Below, piece by piece: positions 9,764 to 17,594 of a DNA stretch of 32,131 bases. Origin of the DNA: Chloroflexota bacterium (lineage in GTDB: Bacteria > Chloroflexota > Anaerolineae > UBA4142). The stretch covers positions 1 to 32,131 of the forward strand of contig JAMDCU010000154.1 of NCBI GenBank assembly GCA_023489485.1, given 5' to 3'. Under the pieces are notes generated by a model, which worked only from the letters and a program-made list of their open reading frames with translations, did no database searches and was not told the DNA's origin. Both the position numbers and the translations under genes were made by a program. Position 1 is the first letter of the stretch. Every line of letters begins with the position of its first letter.

Positions 9764-9771
9764 GTCTCTCG

Positions 9772-10470
9772 ATGCCTGACATCTTCTATGACATCGAAAC
9801 CAAAGAACTGCTTGACCAGCACGATCCCGATGAAGATGCGGCCATCCGATCGCTTCATCTTTCTGTGGGTGTCTCCTGGTGCGAGTGTCATGGTAATCAA
9901 GTCTTTCACAACACCGGCCCGCTCGCAGAGCACCTTCTGGCTCACGATCGCATCATCGGATTCTACACCACACACTTTGACAACACCGTGCTGGCGTGGT
10001 CTCCCGAGCGCCCCACCTACGAGTCCTACGACCCCGTCACGGGCAAACACGTCGTGCGCAAGCCTCTTCCCGACTCCCCTGAGGAATTGAAAAAGCTCCT
10101 CGATGCAAAGAGCTTTGACCTCCAAATCGATTTAGAGAGCCGCCTTGGCTTTCGAGTCAGCCTAGCTTCCCTAGCTGAGGCTTCTCTCGGCAAAGGCAAG
10201 AACGCGAGCGGACCTCAAGCCGTGGTGTGGAACCATGTGGCCGTTGCCCTGCGCGATCGCTGGTCTTTTGCCTTGATGGACGTAGGGGATAAGGTAGGCG
10301 CCGAGCGGGTCAACGCGCTCGGCGTCTGGTTTCAGGAGCGGCTAGAGGAATACTGTGCTGCGGATGTCCAGCTGCTGAGACGCATTTTTGAGTATGGGGT
10401 CATGAACAGGCGGATTGCCTATACCGACTTTAAGAGCGAACGCCGTGTCATTCGAGTTCAATGGAAATAA
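9772..10470 (+). CDS. Predicted 3'-5' exonuclease, DnaQ/PolB-like RNase H fold
   Basis: A 232-residue protein with the DEDD-type exonuclease layout. ExoI motif FYDIETK (Asp7, Glu9) is at the N-terminus; an ExoII-like block is IIGFYTTHFDNTVL, where family members usually read GFN-x-x-x-FD; and the ExoIII motif is EYCAADVQLLRRIFEYG (Y-x-x-x-D). The middle contains FDLQIDLESRLGFRVSLASLAEASLGKGKNASG, a substrate-loop segment typical of the YprB/helicase-associated RNase H-like family. It should trim DNA or RNA ends using two metal ions. A role in repair is probable but the context (after rpoD, convergent to a peptidase) says little. The consensus promoter places the RNA start on the ATG, so the mRNA is probably leaderless. 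Confidence 0.75.
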   Translation: MPDIFYDIETKELLDQHDPDEDAAIRSLHLSVGVSWCECHGNQVFHNTGPLAEHLLAHDRIIGFYTTHFDNTVLAWSPERPTYESYDPVTGKHVVRKPLPDSPEELKKLLDAKSFDLQIDLESRLGFRVSLASLAEASLGKGKNASGPQAVVWNHVAVALRDRWSFALMDVGDKVGAERVNALGVWFQERLEEYCAADVQLLRRIFEYGVMNRRIAYTDFKSERRVIRVQWK

Positions 10471-10485
10471 AAGCTCTGGAAATCC

Positions 10486-12309
10486 TCAATCTTCCCCCCG
10501 GCAATGCTGGTTCAGGAACTTTAAAACCCGTTCCCAGGCATCCTTCTTGTTCTCTGGCTTTGAAAAACCGTGCTCTTCCCCTTTGTAGAAATGCGACTCG
10601 TAGTACTTGTTCTCTATTCTCAGCGCCTCGATCATCTTTTCGCTCATAAGCGGCACCACTAGCCGATCGTCGCGGCCATGCAGAATGAGAAGTGGCGCTT
10701 GAATTCTCTCGGCAAAGTAAAAGGGCGAGCCTCGCCGATAAGCCTCTCTGTTCTCCTCCGGTCTACCCATTTGTCGGAGTAAATCCATTCGTCCGTAGCG
10801 GTCCCCATGCCTGTATGATTCCTTAATTTCAGAATCGCCATACAAGTCTACGCCGGCGCAAAAGAGTTCAGGGGCAAGCGTCACGACGGCCAGAGTGAGA
10901 TAGCCCCCGTAACTCGGCCCAATGACCGCAATACGTTCAGCGTCCACGAATGGCTGATTCCTCAGCCACAGCGCACCGTCGACGACGTCAAGAGCGTCGG
11001 CATGCCCCCATTCCCCAAAATTCGCGTGTCTGAAAGCCGTACCGTAGCCTGTACTTCCCCGAAAGTTCGGCGCCAAGACCACGAACCCGTCCTGGGCCAG
11101 CAACTGGGGCAAGGGATAATAGAAATCGGCAAATTGGAAATTCGGTCCACCATGCAAGAAAACCACGGCGGGGGCTGGCCCCTGCCCGGAAGAGCCGGCG
11201 TTAGCATGCCGCGGCCGAAAGAGCCCCGCGTGGATGGTCAGGCCGTCTCGGGCAGGGTAGGTGACCCATTCCGGAAAGATTGCATCGGAATCCTTGAGTA
11301 GCCCCGTGCCCTCGTCGGTGAGCGCCTGCACTCTACCGTCGAGTGACACGATCTGAAGCTGCGCGGGCCGCACAGAATTGTCGTGCGACACGGCCAAATG
11401 CTCTCCGTCTGGCAGCCAACCCAGAAGGCGATGATGGCCGTGCGCCTCAGACACCCTCTGCGCTGATTCATCCTCCACATTCGCTATCCAGACATCAAAG
11501 TTGCCATCACGATGTCTCAGAAATGCAAGCCGTGACCCATCGGGCGAAAAAAAGGGGCCGCCGTGGGTGTCCATGCTGTAGAAATAGGGGCCGCCGTCTT
11601 CAAATTCACCGCATGTAAGCTGGCGCGTCCTCTCCGTCACGCAATCATAGACATAAACGTGAAACCACCCATCCCGGTCCGAGAGGTAGGCCAAAGTCCG
11701 TCCATCAGGAGAGAAATGGGGCGCACCACTCCAACAACCGCGCGGGCTAATCAGCTTTTCCTCGCCGCCGGACGTCGGAATCAAATAGACCCCACGGGTC
11801 ATGAGATCGTCTTCCCGGACTGAACAAAAGGCCAGACGGTTCGCCTCAGGCGACCAGGATAGGTCATCCCCATCATACTCGCCCCTCAGAAGCTGTACGG
11901 GCTTGCCTCCGTTGACAGAAATCATCCACAAGTGCTCCCAGCCACGTCGCCTCGAGTAAAAGGCAATCTGGGAGCCATCAGGAGACCATCGGGGCTCACT
12001 ATTGCCAGAGGGGTGATCGGTCAAAAGGTGCGCGTTTGAGCCATCGGCATTCGCCGTCCAGAGCGCCGTGCCGCTGACGAAAACGAGCTGGCGGCCGTCG
12101 GGTGACCAATGGGGGCTCGTGCAGTTTTCGAGCCTGCCAGTGATCCTCTGCGGCCAGGCAGCATGAGCCGTGGGCATCGTGAACACTTGTGAGTATCCAT
12201 TCACCCAAAGAGTAAAAGCAATGCTTTGGCCATCAGGAGAAAGCGCAAAATCCTGAGGTGAGCTGCTGGAAGCAAACATATCGATGAGAGCGGATGTTCG
12301 CTCGCGCAT
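10486..12309 (-). CDS. S9 family prolyl-oligopeptidase-like serine peptidase
   Basis: A 607-residue protein of the acylaminoacyl-peptidase/DPP branch of family S9. Residues ~15-330 are a beta-propeller built from TolB/PD40-type blades; the recurring motif W/F-SPDG plus hydrophobic strand appears about seven times (SPDGQSIAF, SPDGRQLVF, SPDGSQIAF, SPDGRTLAY, SPDGSRLAF and others). Residues ~350-605 are the alpha/beta hydrolase domain: oxyanion block VVFLHGGPNFQF, NFRGSTGYG, nucleophile GPSYGGY (Ser466), acid HGRDDRLV (Asp548) and EEHGF (His580). The triad is complete. No signal peptide is seen, so it acts in the cytosol on short peptides. ATG at 12309 has AAAGGAG five bases upstream and its own promoter. 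It converges on the exonuclease gene with only 15 bases between stops. Confidence 0.93.
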   Translation of the reverse strand: MRERTSALIDMFASSSSPQDFALSPDGQSIAFTLWVNGYSQVFTMPTAHAAWPQRITGRLENCTSPHWSPDGRQLVFVSGTALWTANADGSNAHLLTDHPSGNSEPRWSPDGSQIAFYSRRRGWEHLWMISVNGGKPVQLLRGEYDGDDLSWSPEANRLAFCSVREDDLMTRGVYLIPTSGGEEKLISPRGCWSGAPHFSPDGRTLAYLSDRDGWFHVYVYDCVTERTRQLTCGEFEDGGPYFYSMDTHGGPFFSPDGSRLAFLRHRDGNFDVWIANVEDESAQRVSEAHGHHRLLGWLPDGEHLAVSHDNSVRPAQLQIVSLDGRVQALTDEGTGLLKDSDAIFPEWVTYPARDGLTIHAGLFRPRHANAGSSGQGPAPAVVFLHGGPNFQFADFYYPLPQLLAQDGFVVLAPNFRGSTGYGTAFRHANFGEWGHADALDVVDGALWLRNQPFVDAERIAVIGPSYGGYLTLAVVTLAPELFCAGVDLYGDSEIKESYRHGDRYGRMDLLRQMGRPEENREAYRRGSPFYFAERIQAPLLILHGRDDRLVVPLMSEKMIEALRIENKYYESHFYKGEEHGFSKPENKKDAWERVLKFLNQHCRGED

Positions 12310-12334
12310 TCAGACTCCTTTGTGGAACCTGACC

Positions 12335-12363
12335 ATTATAACGCTCGTCTTTCATAAAGACAA
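12335..12363 (-). promoter_or_regulatory. Promoter of the S9 peptidase gene
   Basis: On the minus strand TTGTCT (12358-12363) and TATAAT (12335-12340) are 17 bases apart; the transcript would start near 12328 and include the ribosome site. Confidence 0.75.
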
Positions 12364-12695
12364 TCGGCCGGCCAGTTTTCGCAGGGCTGCAGCAAAGCGG
12401 ACCTACTTTCGCTTCTGGGACGAGGTGAATGATTCGGAGGAAATGCAGAAACAAGCTTTCTGCCTAACGATGTTGCCGGGGCATTCACGCGGAGAGAAAC
12501 ACCCAAGGGACGCGCAGATTACGGGCAGAGATATCTCACAGAACCGGCTCTACGATGTCTATCCGCTCCACAAAATCGCAGTGAATGTGCCACAGATTTA
12601 TACTCGCTACAAACAAGCCTAGCCCGGGCTCATGCTTTTCCGATATGATCTCGGCGGTGGCGCCGTTGCGGCGGCCCCAAAACAAGCGCTCTCGC
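12364..12695. other. Intergenic stretch, nothing recognised
   Basis: About 330 bases between the S9 promoter and the histidine-kinase stop. A plus-strand open frame at 12284-12622 has no ribosome site or recognisable motif. A GC-rich patch at ~12655-12680 could fold weakly after the kinase gene, but no clear terminator is present. Confidence 0.5.
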
Positions 12696-14123
12696 CTAAC
12701 TAACTCCGATTCCTTTTCCAGTCATCAACGGGAGCCACACCGTGAACTTGGTCCCCTTGCCAGACTCACTCTGAACCTCGATTTTGCCGGCGTGGGCATC
12801 CACAATCCACTTGACAATCGCCAACCCGAGACCCGTACCCCCTTTTTCGCGCGACCGTGCCTTGTCCACCCTGTAGAAACGATCAAAGATTCGGGGCAAG
12901 TCCTGTGACGGAATCCCCACTCCGGTATCGGCTACTGATACCTTAACCCATTGGGTGTCTCGCTCGAGCGAGAGCGTCACCTCTCCGCCACCAGGAGTGT
13001 ATTTGATTGCATTGTCCACCAAATTCAAGAATAATTGCTTGAGCCGGTCAGGATCACCCATGACTTGAGCCTGATCCTCCGCTCCCAGAGACACCTTGAC
13101 ACCGGATGAGACAAGACGGGCGTGGCGGTAGACGTCAAGCAACACCGTGTCCAATTCCACTGGCCGTTTCTGAATCTGTACACCCGCGTCAGCACGAGCG
13201 AGAAAAAGCAGATCGTCCACGAGTCTTTGCATCCGCTCTGACTCGGATCGAATGGCCGTGAGCGCCACCTGCCGTTCCTCCGGATTTTGCTCGGCCCCTC
13301 TGCGGAGCAAATCCAGGTTACCCTGAATCGCAGTCAACGGCGACCGCAGTTCGTGAGAGACATCCGCCACAAATTCCTGCTGCACACGAAACAATTCTTC
13401 GATCCGGCCGAGCATCTCGTTAAAGGTCGCGGTCAACTTCCCTACTTCATCCTGAGTCTTGCCTTGCTCCAGTCTGCGGGTTAGGTCGCCCGCACGACTG
13501 ATGCTCTGCGCTGTCGTCGTGATTCGGCCAATAGGAGCCAGAGCACCGCGGGCCAGAAATGCGCCCAGCGCTGAAGCGACGACGAGTGATGCCACGATGC
13601 CGATGGCCATCAACGTCGCGAGTTGCCTCAGGGTGTCATATACTCCCATGAGCGGCTGAGCAACCTCGATCACGCCGAGAGTCCCATCTCGCCACACGAG
13701 CGGTCTGGCATAGAGGCGAATCGGCACGCTTTGGACCGTGATCGTCGTAAGGACAGGGACCCCTGCGGTGACCCGTCCAAGAATTGTTGGAGAGACGGTC
13801 AGCGTCTGATCTCCCAAGTTCTGAGAGCGACTTGTCTGACCCGTAGCGAGCACAATCACCTGAACATAGACGTTCGGCGTGGCAAAAGTATTCGCCGAGG
13901 GCAATGTGAACCCACCGCGGAAAAGCGCGATAGAGGGATCCGACTGCACCTCGAGCGCAGCCGTCGCGCCATTCTGGACTTCTTGTGCTCGTGTCTCTAG
14001 GGTCTGGTCGACCTCGGTCAAGAGATTGTAAGACAGGATCGCGTACAGCCCGCCGCCAAAAGCCATGAGGATCGTGGCGAGCAACAAGACATATGAAAGT
14101 GTCAGGCGTAAACGTATTGACAT
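12696..14123 (-). CDS. Membrane sensor histidine kinase (HAMP-HisKA-HATPase)
   Basis: A 475-residue two-component sensor. TM1 is at residues ~8-30 (LSYVLLLATILMAFGGGLYA), a ~140-residue extracytoplasmic domain follows, then TM2 at ~170-195 (LATLMAIGIVASLVVASALG). A HAMP linker runs to ~245, the HisKA helix carries FVADVSHELRSPLTAIQGNL with the phospho-acceptor His, and the ATPase domain shows the N box NLVDNAIKYTPGGG, G1 DTGVGIP, F box IFDRFYRV and G2 GGTGLGLAIVK. All catalytic boxes are intact. The frame is open to a GTG at 14168 inside a repeat; ATG 14123 is preferred because it starts right before TM1, although neither start has a ribosome site. The gene follows its response regulator; the sensed signal is unknown. 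Confidence 0.92.
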   Translation of the reverse strand: MSIRLRLTLSYVLLLATILMAFGGGLYAILSYNLLTEVDQTLETRAQEVQNGATAALEVQSDPSIALFRGGFTLPSANTFATPNVYVQVIVLATGQTSRSQNLGDQTLTVSPTILGRVTAGVPVLTTITVQSVPIRLYARPLVWRDGTLGVIEVAQPLMGVYDTLRQLATLMAIGIVASLVVASALGAFLARGALAPIGRITTTAQSISRAGDLTRRLEQGKTQDEVGKLTATFNEMLGRIEELFRVQQEFVADVSHELRSPLTAIQGNLDLLRRGAEQNPEERQVALTAIRSESERMQRLVDDLLFLARADAGVQIQKRPVELDTVLLDVYRHARLVSSGVKVSLGAEDQAQVMGDPDRLKQLFLNLVDNAIKYTPGGGEVTLSLERDTQWVKVSVADTGVGIPSQDLPRIFDRFYRVDKARSREKGGTGLGLAIVKWIVDAHAGKIEVQSESGKGTKFTVWLPLMTGKGIGVS

Positions 14124-14144
14124 AGGCGGAAAAACAGCAGACAT

Positions 14145-14257
14145 CAGACGACGGACATCAGACAACACACTACCAAGAAGAGTGTAGATTGCGGATGGGC
14201 CGAAGCTAGCAGCCTGCCTCTCGGATCTGGCACCTGTCGTCTGAAATCCGTCGTCTG
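14145..14257. repeat. Inverted 22-base repeat in the regulator-kinase gap
   Basis: Left arm 14145-14166 and right arm 14236-14257 match in inverted orientation at 19 of 22 positions (core CAGACGACGGA and CAGAC). They enclose 69 bases. The left side also holds an extra direct copy of the core GACATCAGAC. It could form a long stem in the bicistronic mRNA, or be a small mobile repeat. Confidence 0.6.
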
Positions 14258-14260
14258 GCC

Positions 14261-14935
14261 TTACTCCTCCCTCAGCGAATATCCCACACCCCGAACAGTT
14301 TGAATCAGCCGGGGCTCGTTCGCAGCCTCCAGCTTCGACCGGAGGTACCGGATATACACTTCGAGGATATTCGACTCCCCGCCGAAATCATAGCCCCAAA
14401 TGCGATCGTAAAGCATCTCGCGGGGGAGCACCTGGCGAGGGTGGCGCATGAAGAAATGCAGCAAATCAAATTCCTTTGTGGTCAGTTCGATTCGGCGACC
14501 CCCACGGGTAACCTCACGCGTCGCTACGTTGAGGGTCAGATCGGCAAAGTGGAGAGTCATCTCCTCACTCGGCCGGCTCCGCCGCAGCAAGGCCCGCACG
14601 CGCGCGATCAGTTCCTCAAAGGCAAACGGCTTGACCACGTAATCGTCGGCGCCGCTGTCCAGCCCTTTGACACGATCGGCGACCGAGTCTTTGGCCGTCA
14701 GCATCAAGATCGGTACGGAGCCTCCCGCGCGTAACCTACGGCAGACCTCCATGCCGTCCAGACCGGGGAGCATCACATCGAGGACGACCAGATCGGGTGG
14801 ATTGTCGCGCGCCGCCTTCAACCCGGCCTCGCCGTCAAGAGCTACACTCACCTGAAAACCCTCGTAGGTCAGCCCGCGGCGCAAGAAATCTGCAATTTTC
14901 TGTTCATCTTCAATAACAAGAATGTGTTCAGCCAT
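14261..14935 (-). CDS. OmpR/PhoB-family response regulator
   Basis: A 224-residue DNA-binding regulator, partner of the kinase encoded next to it. The receiver domain has the acidic pair Glu9-Asp10, phospho-acceptor Asp53 in VVLDVMLPG, Thr80 in LMLTAKD and Lys102 in [10 protein letters not shown], so phosphorylation should work. The winged-helix domain (~130-224) carries [16 protein letters not shown], the recognition-helix region [17 protein letters not shown] and the terminal hairpin [13 protein letters not shown]. It resembles MprA/PhoP-type regulators in length and order. ATG at 14935 starts the conserved HILVIEDE strand; only a distant AGGT lies upstream. Regulator precedes kinase in one operon. 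Confidence 0.95.
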   Translation of the reverse strand: MAEHILVIEDEQKIADFLRRGLTYEGFQVSVALDGEAGLKAARDNPPDLVVLDVMLPGLDGMEVCRRLRAGGSVPILMLTAKDSVADRVKGLDSGADDYVVKPFAFEELIARVRALLRRSRPSEEMTLHFADLTLNVATREVTRGGRRIELTTKEFDLLHFFMRHPRQVLPREMLYDRIWGYDFGGESNILEVYIRYLRSKLEAANEPRLIQTVRGVGYSLREE

Positions 14936-14983
14936 AGGTTATTCGTCTACCTATCAGAAAAAAGGATGCGGCCTCTACATACT

Positions 14984-14989
14984 ATTATA
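14984..14989 (-). promoter_or_regulatory. Possible -10 box of the two-component operon
   Basis: A perfect TATAAT on the minus strand lies 48 bases before the regulator ATG. The region 17 bases further upstream (CTGCTG) is a poor -35 box, so the promoter may need an activator, possibly the regulator itself. That last point is inference. Confidence 0.4.
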
Positions 14990-15115
14990 CACCAGTTCGA
15001 CTCGGGCAGCAGGTAGCACTTGGAAACATGGCTATTGCCAAGTTGGCTGACACCCGACCCCTCTCCGCTTCCGGGCTGAGGATAGTGAGGACTTGCAGGA
15101 GCCGTGAAATAGAAG

Positions 15116-15141
15116 CGACCTTGCGAAGCTTCGCAAGGTCG
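15116..15141. repeat. Perfect 26-base palindrome between genes
   Basis: The sequence is fully self-complementary, with arms CGACC-TTGCGAAG and CTTCGCAA-GGTCG. It lies between the membrane-protein gene and the response regulator, both minus strand. Its 8-base core arms recur in the palindrome at 19969-19993. It may terminate or stabilise the four-gene transcript upstream, but no T-run follows on the minus strand. Confidence 0.65.
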
Positions 15142-15193
15142 TTACAAAGTTGGAGGTTCGAGGCCACAGGTTCAAGGTTTTTGACTCCATGAT

Positions 15194-16042
15194 TCAGTGC
15201 CATATGAACTTCCATGTATCGCTCGCGGGAGTCAATGGGGCATCCCCACGCTTGACCTGTACGTACCAATAGTACGTGTCCTCTTTAGCTTGCTGGTAGA
15301 CATCGAGCCCGGATCCCCTGATGATGTCTGCCATCGCCAGAAAGTTGCTCTTGCTTCCTCCCCCGATCGTCACGGGGCGGCCCGACCGGTCTGTATAACT
15401 AATGACTACGACGAAGCGATCGTCCGGCCCCAGGGTGCATTGGTCACAGTTCCAAGTCCACTGGAACTTGATATCCACGTTCGCCCGCCCCTCGCCCAGA
15501 TAGACCCCGTTGTTCGACACGGCCCCCTTTGAGTCGAGGACTGGAGCTGGCAACTGGTAGGCAGACGGTGTCTCGGTCTCGGATGCCGGAGAACGATTTG
15601 CGATTGCCGTCGCTCGGACCGGAGTTGCAGAAACAGACACTGGCGGCGCGGTCGGAGGAGGTAGAGTGGGAGAGGGCTGATGGGCAGTAGTCGGAGTCGA
15701 GGTAACGATGGTGGCCGTGGGCAGAGGTGTGTTTGAGGGAAAGAGTGCCACGACAAGCGTCTGCGTCGGCCCGCGCAGGATGGGAGATTCGGCAGGATGC
15801 ACAAAAGGCGCTATGATCGCATTGACAGTGGTGAGAGCCCCCATGGCTGCGACGAAGAGAACGATGACGGTGATGGCACGATAAAGCTGCTCGCCCGCCC
15901 GTTCCTGTTCCAGCGAGAAGAGCGTCGTACGTGCCATGTGACGAGCGTCCGCCAGCATCTTGATGCCCAAGAGGATGCCAACCACACAGACTAGGTACAA
16001 CCAGACGGCATACGCTCGGACAAAGTCAACAAAGGCAGTCAA
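15194..16042 (-). CDS. Two-TM membrane protein with Pro/Thr linker and C-terminal beta domain
   Basis: A 282-residue protein of unknown function. TM1 is at ~10-28 (YAVWLYLVCVVGILLGIKM) and TM2 at ~56-78 (AITVIVLFVAAMGALTTVNAII). A Pro/Thr/Ser-rich linker of ~80 residues follows, then a C-terminal domain of ~100 residues (VDIKFQWTWNCDQCTLGPDDRFVVVISYTDRSG ... YYWYVQVKRGD ... WKFIW). The pattern W-x-W-x(n)-L-x-x-D-x-x-FVVVISY resembles immunoglobulin-like modules at the end of Chloroflexi surface proteins, which is family-level recognition only. The extended linker suggests the domain sits outside the membrane. TTG at 16042 is the only start that keeps TM1; an AGGT overlapping the dksA-like stop lies 10 bases upstream. 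Last gene of the KamA operon. Confidence 0.7.
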   Translation of the reverse strand: MTAFVDFVRAYAVWLYLVCVVGILLGIKMLADARHMARTTLFSLEQERAGEQLYRAITVIVLFVAAMGALTTVNAIIAPFVHPAESPILRGPTQTLVVALFPSNTPLPTATIVTSTPTTAHQPSPTLPPPTAPPVSVSATPVRATAIANRSPASETETPSAYQLPAPVLDSKGAVSNNGVYLGEGRANVDIKFQWTWNCDQCTLGPDDRFVVVISYTDRSGRPVTIGGGSKSNFLAMADIIRGSGLDVYQQAKEDTYYWYVQVKRGDAPLTPASDTWKFIWH

Positions 16043-16054
16043 AGAAAGATTGAC

Positions 16055-16387
16055 CTATTTACGTTTTCTTTCCGATTTTGCCTGGCACTCGATACACATG
16101 GTTGCGTGCGGGACTGCCTCCATCCGCTCCGGCGCAATCGGCTTGCCGCAGACGTCGCAGGTGCCATATCTGCCCGCAGCAATACGCGCCAGAGCTTGGT
16201 CAATTTGCGCCAAGCGCTGTTTCTGATCGTTCGCGAGCCAGAGCGACTGCTCCTTGGCCTGAGCCGTGGCTGCCAAATCAGCCTCATCGCCACGCGCAGC
16301 TTCCACAGGCGGGATGGAACGGCCGAGGAGCACTTCGCGCTCTTCGACCAGTTTCCTTCTTACTGCTTCTATGTCCAATTTATCCAT
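16055..16387 (-). CDS. DksA/TraR-type zinc-finger protein
   Basis: A 110-residue protein with the DksA/TraR layout: an N-terminal coiled hairpin (LDIEAVRRKLVEEREVLL ... KQRLAQIDQALARIAAGRYGTC) and a C4 zinc finger CDVCGKPI ... CIEC with a 17-residue spacing. Proteins of this type bind the RNA polymerase secondary channel and can act with ppGpp. The coiled-coil tip, usually Asp-x-x-Asp-Ala in DksA, may correspond to GDEADLAA here. It sits between the ATP-grasp gene and the membrane-protein gene with gaps of 51 and 12 bases. ATG at 16387 is 11 bases beyond a strong hairpin; its ribosome site is weak. Confidence 0.88.
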   Translation of the reverse strand: MDKLDIEAVRRKLVEEREVLLGRSIPPVEAARGDEADLAATAQAKEQSLWLANDQKQRLAQIDQALARIAAGRYGTCDVCGKPIAPERMEAVPHATMCIECQAKSERKRK

Positions 16388-16398
16388 GCCAAAAGCCT

Positions 16399-16421
16399 GG
16401 AGCGGGGCTGCGCCCCGCTCC
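16399..16421 (-). terminator. GC hairpin between the ATP-grasp gene and the dksA-like gene
   Basis: Ten-base perfect arms (16399-16408 and 16412-16421) with a 3-base loop, 18 bases past the ATP-grasp stop and 11 bases before the dksA-like ATG. The following CTTTT on the minus strand is short. It may partially terminate or set relative expression within the operon. Confidence 0.5.
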
Positions 16422-16438
16422 GTTCCCCTATCCGGTTG

Positions 16439-17590
16439 TTAGGTCATGCCATAGCGCGCAAGCGCGGCTTCAAGGATTCCATTGATGAGGCCCGGATAGT
16501 CCAGGCCATCCGCCCCTGCCTCCATGACAATGTCGCTGATGCCCTCCTGCAACCCTGCGAGAGGATTCACTTCGAGGATGGTTGGCTCGCCCGTCTCTGC
16601 CCGTATCCGAACGTCCACCCGGGCGAAATCACAACATTCGAGAGCAGCAAAAGCACCCACGGCCAGTCGCTCCAGCTTGGCCCGCATCGCCTTGGTGGTT
16701 GGTGCTGGGCAGAGATACTTGGGCACTTCATACATCTTGCCCTTGATCACGGAAGTGTAGAGGCCTGCTTGGTCCTCAGGGCAAGGCGAAAGGTCTACTT
16801 CCAGCGGGGGAAAGACCCGCAGCGTCGCCGGTGCCACGGTGGGAAGCCTGTTCCGCCTCCCGTGACCGTTGCCGTTTGTACCGGGCGATGTGCCTCCCGC
16901 TGTCAGAGACGACACCACATGGGTTGCTGCAAGCCGTCCCGGTTGACCCCCATTGGTGCTCCAAAGTATATTCCCAAGTAGTCCAATCGTCAACTCTCGC
17001 CCTTCGACGTACTCTTCGACAATCGCGGGTTGGCGGTAGTCACGGATGATCGAGCGGACCTGCTCCCGCAGGTCACTGTCATTTCGGCAGACCGACTTTG
17101 CCGTGATCCCGATCCCCGACCCTTCACGGCTAGGTTTAACAAAGAGCGGGAACTTGAGCCGGGGATCAAGCGACTCGTCTCCCCTGATCAAGGTCTGAAA
17201 TGCCGGCGTCGGCAGGCCGTAAAAGGCCAACACTCGCTTCGACATGGGTTTGTCGAGAGCAAGAGCAAGAGTCATCACGCCAGAGCCTGTGTACGGGACC
17301 CCCAACATATCGAGAATAGCCGGTACCTGCGCTTCGCGCGATCCGCCCCGGTGGCCTTCACAGGTATTGAAGGCGATGTCCACGTGAGTTTTCTGCAGGC
17401 GCTCTAGAAGGTTCACATCCCCTTCCAGGGGGATTACGTCATAGCCGCCCGCTCGCAGCGCGCCTTCAATCCCGGTGACAGTTCTTTCGCTATCCAGTTC
17501 GTTCCAAACATCCCACGGCTCTTCAACCCCGCCTTCGTGAGGGGCATTTTGCTTCAAGTTATAGAGAAGCGCGACGGTGAGCTTGCCCAT
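16439..17590 (-). CDS. ATP-grasp ligase related to D-alanine-D-alanine ligase
   Basis: A 383-residue ATP-grasp enzyme that should join an amino acid carboxylate to an amine using ATP. Ddl-like motifs in order: N-terminal domain VALLYNLK and DIAFNTCEGHRGGSREAQVPAILDMLGVPYTGSG (69-104), LALDKPMSKRVL, the ATP-binding strand FPLFVKPSREGSGIGI (147-162), VEEYVEGRELTIGLLG (191-206), and metal-binding CDFARVDVRI...PTILEVNPLAGL (320-347). True Ddl is ~300-370 residues; here a Gly/Asn-rich insert (~210-255) widens the central domain. No mur or van gene is nearby. The stop of the KamA gene is 4 bases before this ATG and GGAGGG overlaps that stop, so the two are tightly co-translated. A ligase acting on beta-lysine or a related amino acid is an inference from context. 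Confidence 0.85.
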   Translation of the reverse strand: MGKLTVALLYNLKQNAPHEGGVEEPWDVWNELDSERTVTGIEGALRAGGYDVIPLEGDVNLLERLQKTHVDIAFNTCEGHRGGSREAQVPAILDMLGVPYTGSGVMTLALALDKPMSKRVLAFYGLPTPAFQTLIRGDESLDPRLKFPLFVKPSREGSGIGITAKSVCRNDSDLREQVRSIIRDYRQPAIVEEYVEGRELTIGLLGNILWSTNGGQPGRLAATHVVSSLTAGGTSPGTNGNGHGRRNRLPTVAPATLRVFPPLEVDLSPCPEDQAGLYTSVIKGKMYEVPKYLCPAPTTKAMRAKLERLAVGAFAALECCDFARVDVRIRAETGEPTILEVNPLAGLQEGISDIVMEAGADGLDYPGLINGILEAALARYGMT

Positions 17591-17594
17591 TGAT

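Noticed and set aside
12284-12622. 112-codon plus-strand open frame behind the S9 gene
   Set aside because: Begins inside the S9 gene and promoter on the other strand; no ribosome site or motifs.
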